From positions 1,574,902 to 1,638,901 of the forward strand of contig JAKVOB010000001.1 of assembly GCA_022483015.1 (NCBI GenBank): a DNA stretch of 64,000 nucleotides. Direction: 5' to 3'. Made by a program: the position numbers and the translations under genes. How positions within the stretch are numbered: position 1 is the first letter of the stretch; each line of letters begins with the position of its first letter. The notes below the pieces were generated by a model. The model searched no databases, had not been told where the DNA came from, and saw only the letters and a program-made list of their open reading frames with translations. This document shows, piece by piece, positions 1-8,256 of the stretch. This DNA is from Atopobiaceae bacterium. GTDB lineage: Bacteria; Actinomycetota; Coriobacteriia; Coriobacteriales; Atopobiaceae.

Positions 1-69
1 GCTGACGTCATGGGCATGTGCGGCGCCGCATCCATCGACGACATCGACGAGGACATGCTCACCTGGTAG
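1..69 (+). CDS. C-terminal end of a truncated gene, possibly an FMN-dependent alpha-hydroxy-acid oxidase
   Basis: The first codon of the window opens a frame that runs to TAG at 67-69 and gives 22 residues containing MGMCGAASIDDID. A Met-Cys-Gly-Ala-(Ser)-x-x-(Asp)-Ile tail of this kind occurs at the C-terminus of some FMN-dependent alpha-hydroxy-acid (lactate) oxidising proteins of Gram-positive anaerobes. That assignment is from memory of the family and rests on very little sequence. The rest of the gene lies outside the window. Codon use fits the neighbouring genes. Confidence 0.45.
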   Translation, partial: ADVMGMCGAASIDDIDEDMLTW

Positions 70-144
70 GGCAGGGTATCCGAGAAGGACCTTGGCCCCT
101 CTCCTCCGACCCCTGCACACCAACTGCACGCATCGGAGAGATAC

Positions 145-183
145 ACAAAAGAGCAGGCCACGACTTTCTATGCCGTGACCTGC
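145..183 (-). terminator. Rho-independent terminator downstream of tRNA-Met
   Basis: Read on the minus strand, a GCAGGTCACGGC / GTCGTGGCCTGC stem with a 7-nt loop is followed by TCTTTTGT. It lies just beyond the 3' end of tRNA-Met. Confidence 0.7.
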
Positions 184-191
184 TTGTTTGT

Positions 192-267
192 TGGTGGGCC
201 CAGTAGGATTCGAACCTACGACCTAGGGATTATGAGTCCCCTGCGCTGACCGCTGCGCCATGGGCCC
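192..267 (-). tRNA. tRNA with CAT anticodon (elongator Met, or Ile2)
   Basis: The minus strand folds as a full cloverleaf. The acceptor pairs GGGCCCA with TGGGCCC, the T arm contains GGTTCGAATCC, the anticodon loop is CTCATAA (anticodon CAT), and the CCA end is encoded at 192-194. The fully paired 1-72 end argues against initiator tRNA. Whether it is elongator Met or the lysidine-modified Ile tRNA cannot be told from the anticodon alone. Confidence 0.95.
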
Positions 268-296
268 TTCTCGTCCGATGGGGACGTGGGGGAATC

Positions 297-327
297 AAAA
301 AAAGGGCGGCGACCTTCGCCGCCGCCC
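297..327 (-). terminator. Rho-independent terminator downstream of tRNA-Ala
   Basis: On the minus strand a GGGCGGCGGCGA / TCGCCGCCC hairpin is followed by seven T residues (the A-run at 297-303). It separates tRNA-Ala from tRNA-Met, so the two are probably separate transcripts. Confidence 0.8.
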
Positions 328-338
328 CATTGTTCACA

Positions 339-414
339 TGGTGGAGATAAGGGGGTTCGAACCCCTGACCTCATGACTGCCAGTCATGCGCTCTCCCAGC
401 TGAGCTATATCCCC
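339..414 (-). tRNA. tRNA-Ala (GGC)
   Basis: Complete 76-nt cloverleaf on the minus strand with CCA encoded at 339-341. The anticodon loop CTGGCAG gives anticodon GGC. The acceptor stem GGGGATA / TATCTCC contains the G3-U70 wobble pair, the main identity element for alanyl-tRNA synthetase. Confidence 0.97.
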
Positions 415-471
415 GTGCCGTTGCGTTGATTACTATACCAAAGCGCGCCGAGCGGTCAAGGGGAGATTTGC

Positions 472-477
472 TACAGT
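472..477 (+). promoter_or_regulatory. Candidate -10 box (TACAGT) upstream of the membrane protein pair
   Basis: The context TTGCTACAGTGGG resembles the GCTACAAT -10 boxes found before other genes in this window (2043, 3863, 28852). It lies 45 nt before the start codon at 522. No convincing -35 box is visible. Confidence 0.4.
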
Positions 478-521
478 GGGTCAGGAAGGTTCTTGCCCGA
501 AGAGGCGAAGCAGGGGAGATT

Positions 522-1535
522 ATGGCGGCAAGCTCACAGGATGATGCCGAACCCAGGGGGAGAAACTATCTCCAGATCCTTGGGATCCTCTTCCTCGTCT
601 GGCACTCCATCCTCTCGATCGTGCTCGTCCTGGTGTCCCTGGCATCCATCCTGGGTGCCTTCCATGTGCTCAAGCTGCCATACGACCTGCCCGACTCCAT
701 AGCGGTCGGTCCCTATCCCGTCGACGTACGGGTGGCCTCCCTCGTCTTCCTCGTATTGTGCCTCGGGGTGGTGGCCCTTGGGTTCTTCCTCGGGATCTAT
801 TCGATCAGGGTGTCACGTCATCCCATGCTGGCGAGAAGGGCGTCGCGCCTTGCCATCGTGGTGCTGGTCCTGAGCCTGCTCGGGCTCGTGGGATACCTCT
901 CGCAGCATGACTTCGTCATGGTCCTCGTCTTCCTCTATTCGTCGCTGCTGACCGGCGCCCTTCTGGTGAACCTCGCGACGACGGCCCGGTGCGTCGAGAG
1001 CGGGAGCATCAGTGCCGAGGCACCTACGCCGGACCGGGACTCCCTCGAGAGCGCTGGTGCCTTCGGCCCCGGGCAGGCAGACCTCACGCCTGACGCCCGC
1101 GGGCTCAGGGGCTTCTCGACTATCATGCTCATCTGGGGGGTCCTCAAGGTCTTCATGGGCCTCATGCTGCTCTTCGGGATGCCTGCGGACGAGGCATTCG
1201 GCCATGACCTGCTCTCGTTCCTCGCCTCGGCCTATGGCACCGGGCTGGTGTTCGTGGTCGGCGGTGGCATCGACATGGCCTGTGGTGGCTTCTCGCGGTC
1301 GCTCTCGGCGGCTCCCACGTACGCTACGGTCGCGATTGGCCTCGCGACCCTGTGCGTCATCCTGTATGCCGTCGTACTCGTGGGGTGCGGCCTTTCGCGG
1401 GCGCTTGGTGTCTCCACTGACAGCCAGCAGGTCTTCACGGCAGCCCTCGACGTGCTCCTGGGCGCGGCTGTGCTCTGGTATGCACGCAGGGTCATCAATG
1501 ATGGTGCGGCTTCGTCCGCCGAGAGGGGAGACTGA
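522..1535 (+). CDS. Hypothetical membrane protein with eight predicted transmembrane helices
   Basis: A 337-residue hydrophobic protein of unknown function. About eight membrane segments fall into two groups of four (roughly residues 18-150 and 200-315), separated by a polar, Asp/Ser/Pro-rich linker. Each half opens with a similar helix (ILGILFLVWHSIL and IMLIWGVLKVFMG), which suggests an internal duplication of a four-helix unit. I chose ATG 522 because GGGGAGA lies 4-10 nt upstream; an earlier in-frame ATG at 426 has no such site and overlaps the tRNA promoter region. The next gene, 3 nt downstream, encodes a single copy of what looks like the same four-helix unit. I recognise no family. 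Confidence 0.75.
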   Translation: MAASSQDDAEPRGRNYLQILGILFLVWHSILSIVLVLVSLASILGAFHVLKLPYDLPDSIAVGPYPVDVRVASLVFLVLCLGVVALGFFLGIYSIRVSRHPMLARRASRLAIVVLVLSLLGLVGYLSQHDFVMVLVFLYSSLLTGALLVNLATTARCVESGSISAEAPTPDRDSLESAGAFGPGQADLTPDARGLRGFSTIMLIWGVLKVFMGLMLLFGMPADEAFGHDLLSFLASAYGTGLVFVVGGGIDMACGGFSRSLSAAPTYATVAIGLATLCVILYAVVLVGCGLSRALGVSTDSQQVFTAALDVLLGAAVLWYARRVINDGAASSAERGD

Positions 1536-1538
1536 GCC

Positions 1539-1949
1539 TTGTCTGCTGACCAGAGGCTTCTCAAGATCCTGAGCGTCCTGCTCCTCTGCTGGGCCATCGC
1601 CTGTGCCGCGATTGCGGCCTATGACGTCATGGCACTGCTCTCCACGGACTCCTACTCCGAGGGAGGCCTCTTCCTCCTCGTGGTCCTTCTCGCGGATGTC
1701 GCGCTCTCGGTCCTGATGGGCGTCACGGGTGTCATCGGGGCAAACAGCCCCCGGCGCGTCGGCGGCTTCCTCGTGTCGACGTATGTGGCCTTGGGTGTCC
1801 AGGTAGCGACCCTTGTCGCCAACCTGGTCTTCTCGCGGGTCTTTGCCTCGCAGTCCCTGGAGGCGGTCGCCTCCGGTGCCATCATGCTCGCGGTCTCCGT
1901 CGTCGCGCTGGTGCTCGGGCGTAGGGTCAGAGCCCAGGTCGAGGCCTGA
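1539..1949 (+). CDS. Hypothetical four-helix membrane protein
   Basis: A 136-residue protein with four predicted membrane helices and almost no soluble part. Its first helix (ILSVLLLCWAIAC) follows the same L-x-x-x-W pattern as the two half-repeats of the upstream protein, so the three may derive from one module. It starts at TTG 1539, eight bases after a strong GAGGGGAG site and three bases after the upstream stop codon, so the genes are probably co-transcribed and may form a complex. No catalytic motif is seen and no function can be assigned. Confidence 0.7.
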   Translation: MSADQRLLKILSVLLLCWAIACAAIAAYDVMALLSTDSYSEGGLFLLVVLLADVALSVLMGVTGVIGANSPRRVGGFLVSTYVALGVQVATLVANLVFSRVFASQSLEAVASGAIMLAVSVVALVLGRRVRAQVEA

Positions 1950-2020
1950 CGCCTCCTTTCGAGCTCGCATGGGCGGCAGCGTCGTATGCGTGCCGGCGGA
2001 GGCGGATGGCAACGTGGGCC

Positions 2021-2048
2021 TTGGCGGCGCGGGAGTCTGTGCTACAAT
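2021..2048 (+). promoter_or_regulatory. Sigma-70-type promoter of tRNA-Val
   Basis: TTGGCG at 2021-2026 and TACAAT at 2043-2048 are separated by 16 nt. The tRNA begins 28 nt after the -10 box. Confidence 0.75.
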
Positions 2049-2075
2049 GACGCTCGCCGTCTCGACGGCAAAGCG

Positions 2076-2150
2076 GGGCGACTAGCTCAGGGGTAGAGCG
2101 CTTCCTTCACACGGAAGAGGTCGCTGGTTCGAAACCAGCGTCGCCCACCA
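2076..2150 (+). tRNA. tRNA-Val (CAC)
   Basis: Complete cloverleaf: acceptor GGGCGAC / GTCGCCC, T arm CTGGTTCGAAACCAG, anticodon stem CTTCC / GGAAG with loop TTCACAC (anticodon CAC), and CCA encoded at 2148-2150. Confidence 0.97.
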
Positions 2151-2160
2151 TAAGAAAAAA

Positions 2161-2200
2161 CGAGGTCGGACCAGTCAAATGGTTCGGCCTCGTGTCTTTT
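2161..2200 (+). terminator. Terminator of tRNA-Val
   Basis: A 13-bp stem (CGAGGTCGGACCA / TGGTTCGGCCTCG, with G-T pairs) followed by TGTCTTTT. The A-run just upstream (2155-2160) would also let it act on the opposite strand for the fetAB operon. Confidence 0.85.
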
Positions 2201-2282
2201 CGGGCTGTAAGCCAACATGGGTAGCCAACGAAGTGCCCAACAGGATGGGAAGACCCGGGCCCGTGCCATGCTTCGGGAGGCC

Positions 2283-3077
2283 TCAGCGCTCCCTGAGCCC
2301 CGGTTCCAGGAAGACACCGTTCTTGTCGAACCGCTTACGGTACCCCAGGCCCACCACCAGCACGTTGCAGATGGTCGTGGCGGCAGAGATCATGAGGAGC
2401 ACCACGATCTGGTACTTGGCAGCCATGAGGGGGTCGGCTCCTGCAAGGATCTGGCCGCTCATCATGCCCGGGATGGTCACGAGCCCCGCTGCGCACATCG
2501 TGGAGAGCGTCGGTATCATCCCTGACCTGATGGAGGAGGCCATAGAGGCATGTGCTGCCTCTGCCGGTGTGGCCCCCAAGGCCGTGAGCGAGAGGATCTC
2601 GTCCGCTCGGGTGTCGAGGTCCGCATAGAGGCGGTCAAGTGCCACGGCGGCGGCGCTCATCGAGTTTCCGAGGACCATGCCCCCGAGCGTGAGTACCGTG
2701 CGAGCGTCCCAGAGTGGGTCTGGCCGTACCACGAGGGCCACCACGGCGCAGGTGACCGTGGCGCTTGTCACGAAGAGCGAGATGAAGAGCGTGGGTCCCA
2801 GTCCCGACGGCCCGTTCTTCACACGTCCCCTGGCGATGATGGTGGCGCTCACGAGCATCACGAGGAGCAGTGCCCCCACGAGCCAGGGAGTCTGGTACTG
2901 GAAGACGTACCCGAGCACGATTCCGAGCGCGATGAGCTGCAGGAACACGCGCAGCGTGGCCACTGCGATGTCTTTGGTGAGCCCCAACCGGAGGCGTCTC
3001 GAGGCGATGCCTGCTGCCAGCATGAAGCAGGCCGCGAGGGCGAGCTGCCAGTTCCCTATGGGTACGACGCCGCTCAT
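2283..3077 (-). CDS. fetB: FetB-type metal (iron) exporter permease, UPF0014 family
   Basis: A 264-residue integral membrane protein with seven or so hydrophobic helices and the family pattern GMVLGNSMSAAAVALDRL followed by LSLTALGATPAEA. FetB pairs with an ATPase, FetA, to form an inner-membrane ABC exporter linked in E. coli to iron homeostasis and peroxide resistance. I chose the ATG at 3077 because AGGAGG lies just upstream and because it overlaps the fetA stop codon (ATGA), the usual sign of translational coupling. The substrate is inferred from the family and not visible in the sequence. Confidence 0.88.
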   Translation of the reverse strand: MSGVVPIGNWQLALAACFMLAAGIASRRLRLGLTKDIAVATLRVFLQLIALGIVLGYVFQYQTPWLVGALLLVMLVSATIIARGRVKNGPSGLGPTLFISLFVTSATVTCAVVALVVRPDPLWDARTVLTLGGMVLGNSMSAAAVALDRLYADLDTRADEILSLTALGATPAEAAHASMASSIRSGMIPTLSTMCAAGLVTIPGMMSGQILAGADPLMAAKYQIVVLLMISAATTICNVLVVGLGYRKRFDKNGVFLEPGLRER

Positions 3078-3751
3078 GAGAGGTCCTCCTCGACGAAGGT
3101 GCCGTCGCCAAATGCGAGACGGCGCATCGTGTAGCGGTCCGGGTCGCGGTGGCGGATGCGAAGGCACCCCCGGTGCCCCTCGCCTACGTACCGAGCCGTG
3201 AGCTCGCCGATCCTCTCCATGCTCTCGGTGTCGAGCGATGCGTCTGCCTCGTCGAGGAGCAGCACGTCGGGGTCGGTAACGATGGTGCGGACGAGTGCCA
3301 CGCGAGCCTTCTGGCCGAGCGAGAGCCGGCTCACGTCACGTGTGAGCTCCACATCATCGAGGCCGACGTCATCGAGCAGGGCTCGCATCCTTCCCTCGTC
3401 GGGCGCCCCTGACGCGGCACGAACGGACATCGAGTAGGGGAGCAGCAGGTTCTCCGCGACCGTCCCTCGCACGAGTGCGGGGCTCTGGGGGAGCAGGGTG
3501 ACGCGTGCGCGCCAGTGCTGCGGCGTGAAGGACGAGGAGTCGGTCCCATCGAGCCGCACGCGGCCCGTGGCCCCGGGCTCGAGGAGCGCCAGCGTGCGGA
3601 GGAGCGTGGTCTTCCCGCATCCAGAGGGGCCCGTGACGTCGACGACCTCCCCCTCGTCCAGGTGGAACGCGACATCAGAGAAGACGGTCCTCTCGCTGCC
3701 GTCCTGTGCGAGCGTGACGGCGAGGTCTGAGGTATCAAGGAGGTGCTTCAT
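3074..3751 (-). CDS. fetA: FetA-type ABC transporter ATP-binding protein
   Basis: A 225-residue single ABC ATPase domain. The Walker A motif is GPSGCGKTT (near residue 37), the signature LSLGQKARVALVR (near 140) and Walker B VLLLDEADASLD. It energises the FetB permease encoded immediately downstream with a 4-nt overlap. The signature reads LSLGQ instead of the canonical LSGGQ, as in several FetA-like proteins. The ATG at 3751 is preceded by AGGATCGG. The operon is transcribed away from the VOC protein gene at 3919, and the 167-bp gap between them must hold both promoters. Confidence 0.88.
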   Translation of the reverse strand: MKHLLDTSDLAVTLAQDGSERTVFSDVAFHLDEGEVVDVTGPSGCGKTTLLRTLALLEPGATGRVRLDGTDSSSFTPQHWRARVTLLPQSPALVRGTVAENLLLPYSMSVRAASGAPDEGRMRALLDDVGLDDVELTRDVSRLSLGQKARVALVRTIVTDPDVLLLDEADASLDTESMERIGELTARYVGEGHRGCLRIRHRDPDRYTMRRLAFGDGTFVEEDLS

Positions 3752-3862
3752 ATGATCCGATCCTGTTTGAGGGTGACGTTCGAGAACCACCCTGAGTCTA
3801 GTGCTTGGCGCAGACCTCGCACCCCACCATGCTTGCCTGGAACGGCGTTCTCGCTGCCCTGC

Positions 3863-3868
3863 TACAAT
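3863..3868 (+). promoter_or_regulatory. Candidate -10 box (TACAAT) upstream of the VOC protein gene
   Basis: GCTACAATG sits 51 nt upstream of the start codon at 3919 and repeats the -10 form used before tRNA-Val. No clear -35 box is present at the right distance. Confidence 0.5.
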
Positions 3869-3918
3869 GTGGCAGGTCATACGTATGGGCGGCAGGAGCC
3901 GCAAGGATTGGAGCCACC

Positions 3919-4290
3919 ATGTCCGTCTCAGATCCGGTCGCAGACCTCGGCCTGCGCATCGCGCACATCGGTATCAACGCCGCCTCCGACGCCGAGGCAG
4001 AGGCTGTCGCCGCCAAGTTCCAGGCACTCATGGGCCTTCCTCGCAACGCGGTGGCTCCCATCTCCGTGTTCTCGGGCACGCTCGTCGAGACCATGAAGGG
4101 ATGCGGACGTGGCGAGAAGGGCCATATCGGCTTCCATGTGGATGACATCCCGGCTGCCGAGGAGTACTTCTCGGGCCGTGGCTTCGAGGTCGATGAGGCG
4201 TCTCGTAAGCTCAACCCCGATGGCACGACCTTCCTCGTCTACTTCAAGGAGCAGGTCGGTGGCTTCGCGATCCATCTCACGCAAGGCTGA
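3919..4290 (+). CDS. VOC-superfamily protein, like the C-terminal domain of some KDPG aldolases
   Basis: A 123-residue protein with the beta-alpha-beta-beta-beta pattern of the vicinal oxygen chelate fold. It runs from IAHIGINAASDAEAEAVAAKF, through a short variable core, to GHIGFHVDDIPAAEEYFSGRGF and GGFAIHLTQ. The same arrangement forms a C-terminal extension on KDPG/KHG aldolases of some Firmicutes; here it stands alone with no aldolase domain. No reaction can be assigned. The start at ATG 3919 has GGAG five bases upstream; an in-frame ATG at 3805 would lie upstream of the -10 box. A monocistronic unit is likely, as 134 bp separate it from the next gene. Confidence 0.75.
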   Translation: MSVSDPVADLGLRIAHIGINAASDAEAEAVAAKFQALMGLPRNAVAPISVFSGTLVETMKGCGRGEKGHIGFHVDDIPAAEEYFSGRGFEVDEASRKLNPDGTTFLVYFKEQVGGFAIHLTQG

Positions 4291-4424
4291 GCTGGCTGTC
4301 AGGCGCTGCCTGCCCCACGGCATGCCTCGTGCCGTCACCTTGTCGTGCGCACATTCTTGCCCGTCGTATCCAAATCCCCTCGCAGGGCGTCGCCCTGCCC
4401 GTTCACAGGACGTGAGATCTCGCA

Positions 4425-6464
4425 GTGATCCTCCTTGCAGACAAGATAGCCAAGTCCTTTGGCGGCCAGGTGCTCTATTCCGGCGCCACGCTCCAGCTCA
4501 ACGCCGGTGAGTCATGGGCCCTCGTCGGGCCCAACGGCGCCGGCAAGACCACGCTCCTCAAGATCATCATGGGCCTTGAGAGTGCCGACGAGGGCACCGT
4601 GAGCTTCGCCCGCGGTGCGAGTCTGGGCTACCTCGAGCAGGAGACCAAGCTTGCGGGAAGCAAGTCGGCACTCGGCGAGGTCGTCGACTCCGCGACCGAG
4701 ATCCGTGACCTCGGGAAGCGGATCCACGAGCTCGAGCGCCTCATCTCGACGACCGAGCCGGGTCCCGAGCTCGACTCCTTCCTCGAGGAGTATGGTCGCG
4801 CCCAGGACCGCTTCGAGCACGCCGGTGGCTACGAGCTCGAGAGCCGCGCCCGCGCCATCCTCTGCGGTCTCGGCTTTCCCGTCGAGGACCTCGACAAGTC
4901 GGCCTCCGACTTCTCGGGCGGCTGGCAGATGCGCATCGCGCTCTCGAAGCTCCTCCTCAAGCATCCCGACGTGCTTCTTCTGGACGAGCCGACCAACCAC
5001 CTCGACCTTGAGAGCGTCCAATGGCTCGAGACGTTCCTCTCGGCCTATGACGGGGCGGTCCTGCTCGTCAGCCACGACCGCTCCTTCATGGACGCGTGCG
5101 TGACGCACGTGGCCGCCCTCGAGAACCGTCGGCTCACCACCTACACCGGCAACTATTCCGCCTATCTCAAGCAACGTGCCGACAACCTCGAGCAGCTCCG
5201 TGCCAAGCGTGCCGCCCAGGAGCGCGACATCTCCCACATGGAGACCTTCATCGAGCGCTTCCGCTACAAGCCCACCAAGGCGCGTCAGGTCCAGGAGCGC
5301 GTGAAGAAGCTCGAGCGCGTGCAGAGCGAGCTGGTGATGCTTCCCGAGAACTCCAAGAAGGTGAACTTCTCGTTCCCCGAGCCGCCGCGCACTGGTGACA
5401 TGGTGATCGACGTCGAGGACGTCGCCAAGTCCTTCGACGAGAACCACGTCTACGATGATGCGACCGTGACACTCTATCGCGGTGACCATGCCGTCCTGGT
5501 CGGTCCCAACGGCGCCGGCAAGTCGACCCTCATGAAGCTCGCACTCGGCCTCGAGGAGCCTGACAAGGGGACCGTCGAGCTCGGGCAGAACGTGACCACG
5601 GCCTACTATGCCCAGCACCAGCTCGAGTCGCTCGACCCTGCCAACACGGTCATGGCCGAGATGGACGGTGCCGCCCCGGGATGGACCACTTCGCAGGAGC
5701 GCAAGCTCCTGGGTGCCTTCCTGTTCCATGGAGACGACGTCGACAAGCGCGTCGCCGTCCTCTCTGGTGGCGAGCGCGCACGGCTGGCCCTCGCCAAGAT
5801 GCTCGTGGCGCCCGACCCGCTCCTCTGCCTCGACGAGCCGACGAACCATCTGGACATCGACTCGGTCGACGTCCTCGAGCATGCCCTCATAGACTTCAAG
5901 GGCACCATCATGCTCATCAGCCACGACGAGCATCTCGTGCGCGCTGTGGCAAACAAGGTCATCGAGGTCCGCGACGGCCAGGTCACCCTCTATGACGGCG
6001 ACTATGACTACTACCTCTTCAAGCGCGCGGAGCTCGCCTCGCGGGCCGAGGAAGACGCCTCGGCCCCATCCGCGACGCCCGATGCCCCGAGGGCCCCCGA
6101 GGCCTCCCAACCTCACGAGGCATCCTCGTCCAAGGGCGCTGGCACTGTCTCGTCAGAGCCCTCGGGTGGGCGGAACGTGAAGACGAAGGAGCAGCGTCGT
6201 GCCGAGGCTGAGGCCAGGAACGCCTCCAGCAAGCGCCTGCGTTCCACCAGGAAGCGCCTCAAGCAGGTCGAGGACGCCCTTACTCCCGCACGAGCACGCC
6301 TCGCCGAGCTCGTGGACCTCATGGCCGACGAGAACCTCTATGCGGACGCCGACCGCTTCGACGCCTGCCTCAAGGAGTACAACGCGCTGAAGTCCAAGGT
6401 CCCCTCGCTCGAGGACGAGTGGCTCGAGCTCTCGACCAAGCTCGAGGAGTCGCAGGATGCCTAG
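4425..6464 (+). CDS. ABC-F family ATPase (translation factor type)
   Basis: A 679-residue soluble protein with two ABC domains and no membrane segment. NBD1 has GPNGAGKTT (near residue 36) and [14 protein letters not shown]2 has GPNGAGKST (near 361), [13 protein letters not shown] and [10 protein letters not shown]. Between them lies the charged linker typical of ABC-F proteins, and the C-terminus (about 580-679) is a Lys/Glu-rich predicted coiled coil. ABC-F proteins bind the ribosomal E site and relieve stalled or antibiotic-blocked translation. Which subfamily this is cannot be settled by eye. It starts at GTG 4425 after AGGACGTGAG. The next gene overlaps its end by 8 nt. Confidence 0.9.
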   Translation: MILLADKIAKSFGGQVLYSGATLQLNAGESWALVGPNGAGKTTLLKIIMGLESADEGTVSFARGASLGYLEQETKLAGSKSALGEVVDSATEIRDLGKRIHELERLISTTEPGPELDSFLEEYGRAQDRFEHAGGYELESRARAILCGLGFPVEDLDKSASDFSGGWQMRIALSKLLLKHPDVLLLDEPTNHLDLESVQWLETFLSAYDGAVLLVSHDRSFMDACVTHVAALENRRLTTYTGNYSAYLKQRADNLEQLRAKRAAQERDISHMETFIERFRYKPTKARQVQERVKKLERVQSELVMLPENSKKVNFSFPEPPRTGDMVIDVEDVAKSFDENHVYDDATVTLYRGDHAVLVGPNGAGKSTLMKLALGLEEPDKGTVELGQNVTTAYYAQHQLESLDPANTVMAEMDGAAPGWTTSQERKLLGAFLFHGDDVDKRVAVLSGGERARLALAKMLVAPDPLLCLDEPTNHLDIDSVDVLEHALIDFKGTIMLISHDEHLVRAVANKVIEVRDGQVTLYDGDYDYYLFKRAELASRAEEDASAPSATPDAPRAPEASQPHEASSSKGAGTVSSEPSGGRNVKTKEQRRAEAEARNASSKRLRSTRKRLKQVEDALTPARARLAELVDLMADENLYADADRFDACLKEYNALKSKVPSLEDEWLELSTKLEESQDA

Positions 6465-6750
6465 CGGCGGGCATGCGGCCTCGACGGCACTCCGACTGCT
6501 AGCCGTCGTCCTCAGGGTCTCCGGCATCCTCATCTCGGCGCTCGTGGTGCTTCTCGGCCTGTCGCCCCGTGTCTCGACCCTCCTGTCCTCGGTCGGCGGT
6601 ATCATCTCCATGATTCCTGCGGGCGTCTCGGGCATACTCGTGTACGAGACGCCCTTCGAGGGCATCTTCCGGGGCGACCTGGCGATCGTCGCCGCCGGCC
6701 TGCTCGTGCTCGACTGGATTCTGACCAAGGCATCTACCTCGCTGCGGTGA
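6457..6750 (+). CDS. Small hypothetical membrane protein
   Basis: A 97-residue protein with two or three hydrophobic segments (about residues 12-34, 40-60 and 72-90) and few charged residues. The start codon overlaps the end of the ABC-F gene by 8 nt, and GAGGAG in that coding sequence serves as ribosome binding site, so translation is probably coupled. I recognise no family. A site-2 protease gene follows after 24 nt. Confidence 0.65.
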   Translation: MPSGGHAASTALRLLAVVLRVSGILISALVVLLGLSPRVSTLLSSVGGIISMIPAGVSGILVYETPFEGIFRGDLAIVAAGLLVLDWILTKASTSLR

Positions 6751-6774
6751 CGTCGCGAGAGGGGAGCTCATCAC

Positions 6775-7433
6775 ATGAACCACTACGTCGGCATCGTGAT
6801 ATCCGTCATACTCGTCATGTTCTCGGCCATCCTGCACGAGGTCGCGCACGGATGGGTCGCCTATCGCTGCGGTGACAACACCGCCAAGGACGCCGGGCGG
6901 CTCACCTTGAACCCGCTGGCCCATATCGACCCCTTCGGCTCGGTCATCCTCCCGATCATCATGGGCATCGCAGGCGGCCCCATCTTCGCCTTTGCCAAGC
7001 CGTCCCGTACAACCCCTATAACCTGCGTAACCGCCGTCGTGACGAGCTCCTTGTCGCCCTGGCGGGCCCATGTGCCAACCTCCTGCAGGCCATCGTCGGT
7101 GCAGCCCTCTTCCAGGCCGCGTTCGGATGGTACTCCTCGTCGGTCTCCGAGGTCGCCTACTACGTCTGCTACATCCTCTCGAGCTATGTCTACGTGAACC
7201 TCGTGCTCATGTTCTTCAACCTCATACCGCTGCCGCCGCTCGACGGCTCCTCGATCATCGGGGTGTTCCTCTCGGGCTCGGCCCTCGAGAAGTACTACCA
7301 GATACAGCGTTACTCGCTTCCCATCCTTCTCATCGTGCTCTATCTCATCCCTATGGTCACGAGCTTCGACCCGCTCGGAATCTACCTCGACGTGACGGCC
7401 GGCAACCTCTACTCCTTGCTCCTGGGGGCCTGA
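6775..7433 (+). pseudogene. Site-2 protease family (M50) gene interrupted by a one-base deletion
   Basis: The first frame (from ATG 6775) carries the zinc motif HEVAHG and the family stretch LNPLAHIDPFGS. The second frame carries NLIPLPPLDG, the NxxPxxxLDG motif that supplies the third metal ligand. Around 7002 the sequence reads AAG CCG TCC CGT AC where AAG CCG GTC CCG TAC would restore one open frame encoding a conventional protein of about 219 residues. The simplest reading is loss of a single G. As it stands the first frame would end near 7197 and lose the LDG motif and the last membrane helices. Family role: intramembrane cleavage of a membrane-bound substrate. A base-calling error cannot be excluded. 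Confidence 0.8.
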
Positions 7434-7438
7434 GCCAC

Positions 7439-8254
7439 ATGAGCTACCGTGTGCAGACGCAGGTCTACTCGGGCCCGTTCGACCTCCTCCTGCAGCTCGT
7501 GAGCCGGCAGAAGGTCGACATCGGTGCCATCTCGATCTCGGAGGTGACCGACCAGTACCTCGCCGAGGTCGAGCGCATGCGTGACATGGACCTCGACGTG
7601 GCGAGCGACTTCGTGCTCGTGGCCGCGACGCTCCTCGACATCAAGGCAGCCTCGCTGGTGCCAGACGACCTCGTCCGGGACCTCGCTCACGACGACCTCG
7701 ACGACGAGGACGACGAGTTCGCCGACCTCTCTGCCTCTGATGCCCGTGAGGTGCTCATCGCCCGACTCATCGCCTACAAGCAGTTCAGGAATGCAGGCGC
7801 CGCCCTTGGGAGCCGCATGGAGGCCGAGGCCCATATGCACCCGCGCACGGCAGGCCCCGACCCCGAGTTCCTCGGCATCATGCCCGACTACCTCGAAGGC
7901 ATCACCCTGCGCGGCCTGGCCGTGATCTGTGCGGACATCGACAGCCGGCAGGAGACCTTCCTGCTCGAGGCGGAGCATATCGCTCCCAAACGTCTGCCGG
8001 TCGCCCTCACGGTCGCCTCGGTCGACCGCATGACGATGGCTCGGCACCACCTGACCTTCACCGACCTCCTGGACGGGCAGGCCTCCCCGGAGCAGGTCGT
8101 GGTGACCTTCCTGGCCATGCTCGAGCTGTATAAGAAGGGCTCGATCGAGGTCGTGCAGAAGGAGCTCTTCGGAACCATCGACATCGACCGCGTCGAGGGA
8201 GCGCCGGCCTACGTGGTCGACGACTCTGCCCTCGAGTACGCGGGGGAGGAGTAA
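7439..8254 (+). CDS. scpA: Segregation and condensation protein A
   Basis: A 271-residue kleisin-type subunit that bridges the SMC ATPase heads and works with ScpB in chromosome compaction and segregation. The N-terminus has the family sequence YSGPFDLLLQLVSRQKVDI and VTDQYLAEV; the C-terminal winged helix ends in VVVTFLAMLELYKKGSIEVVQ. I chose ATG 7439, which directly precedes the conserved region and lies 5 nt after the protease stop codon; a longer frame extends upstream only as an alternative reading of the protease gene. scpB follows after 2 nt. No smc gene lies in the window. Confidence 0.93.
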   Translation: MSYRVQTQVYSGPFDLLLQLVSRQKVDIGAISISEVTDQYLAEVERMRDMDLDVASDFVLVAATLLDIKAASLVPDDLVRDLAHDDLDDEDDEFADLSASDAREVLIARLIAYKQFRNAGAALGSRMEAEAHMHPRTAGPDPEFLGIMPDYLEGITLRGLAVICADIDSRQETFLLEAEHIAPKRLPVALTVASVDRMTMARHHLTFTDLLDGQASPEQVVVTFLAMLELYKKGSIEVVQKELFGTIDIDRVEGAPAYVVDDSALEYAGEE

Positions 8255-8256
8255 CC

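Noticed and set aside
4512-6116. 534-codon open frame antisense to the ABC-F gene
   Set aside because: Its product is a Val/Leu/Glu/Arg mixture with no domain, and it lies wholly opposite a well-supported gene. Long antisense frames are expected at this G+C content.
6775-7433. Programmed ribosomal frameshift in the site-2 protease gene
   Set aside because: No slippery heptamer or downstream pseudoknot is evident at the shift point near 7002, and the family is not known to use frameshifting.
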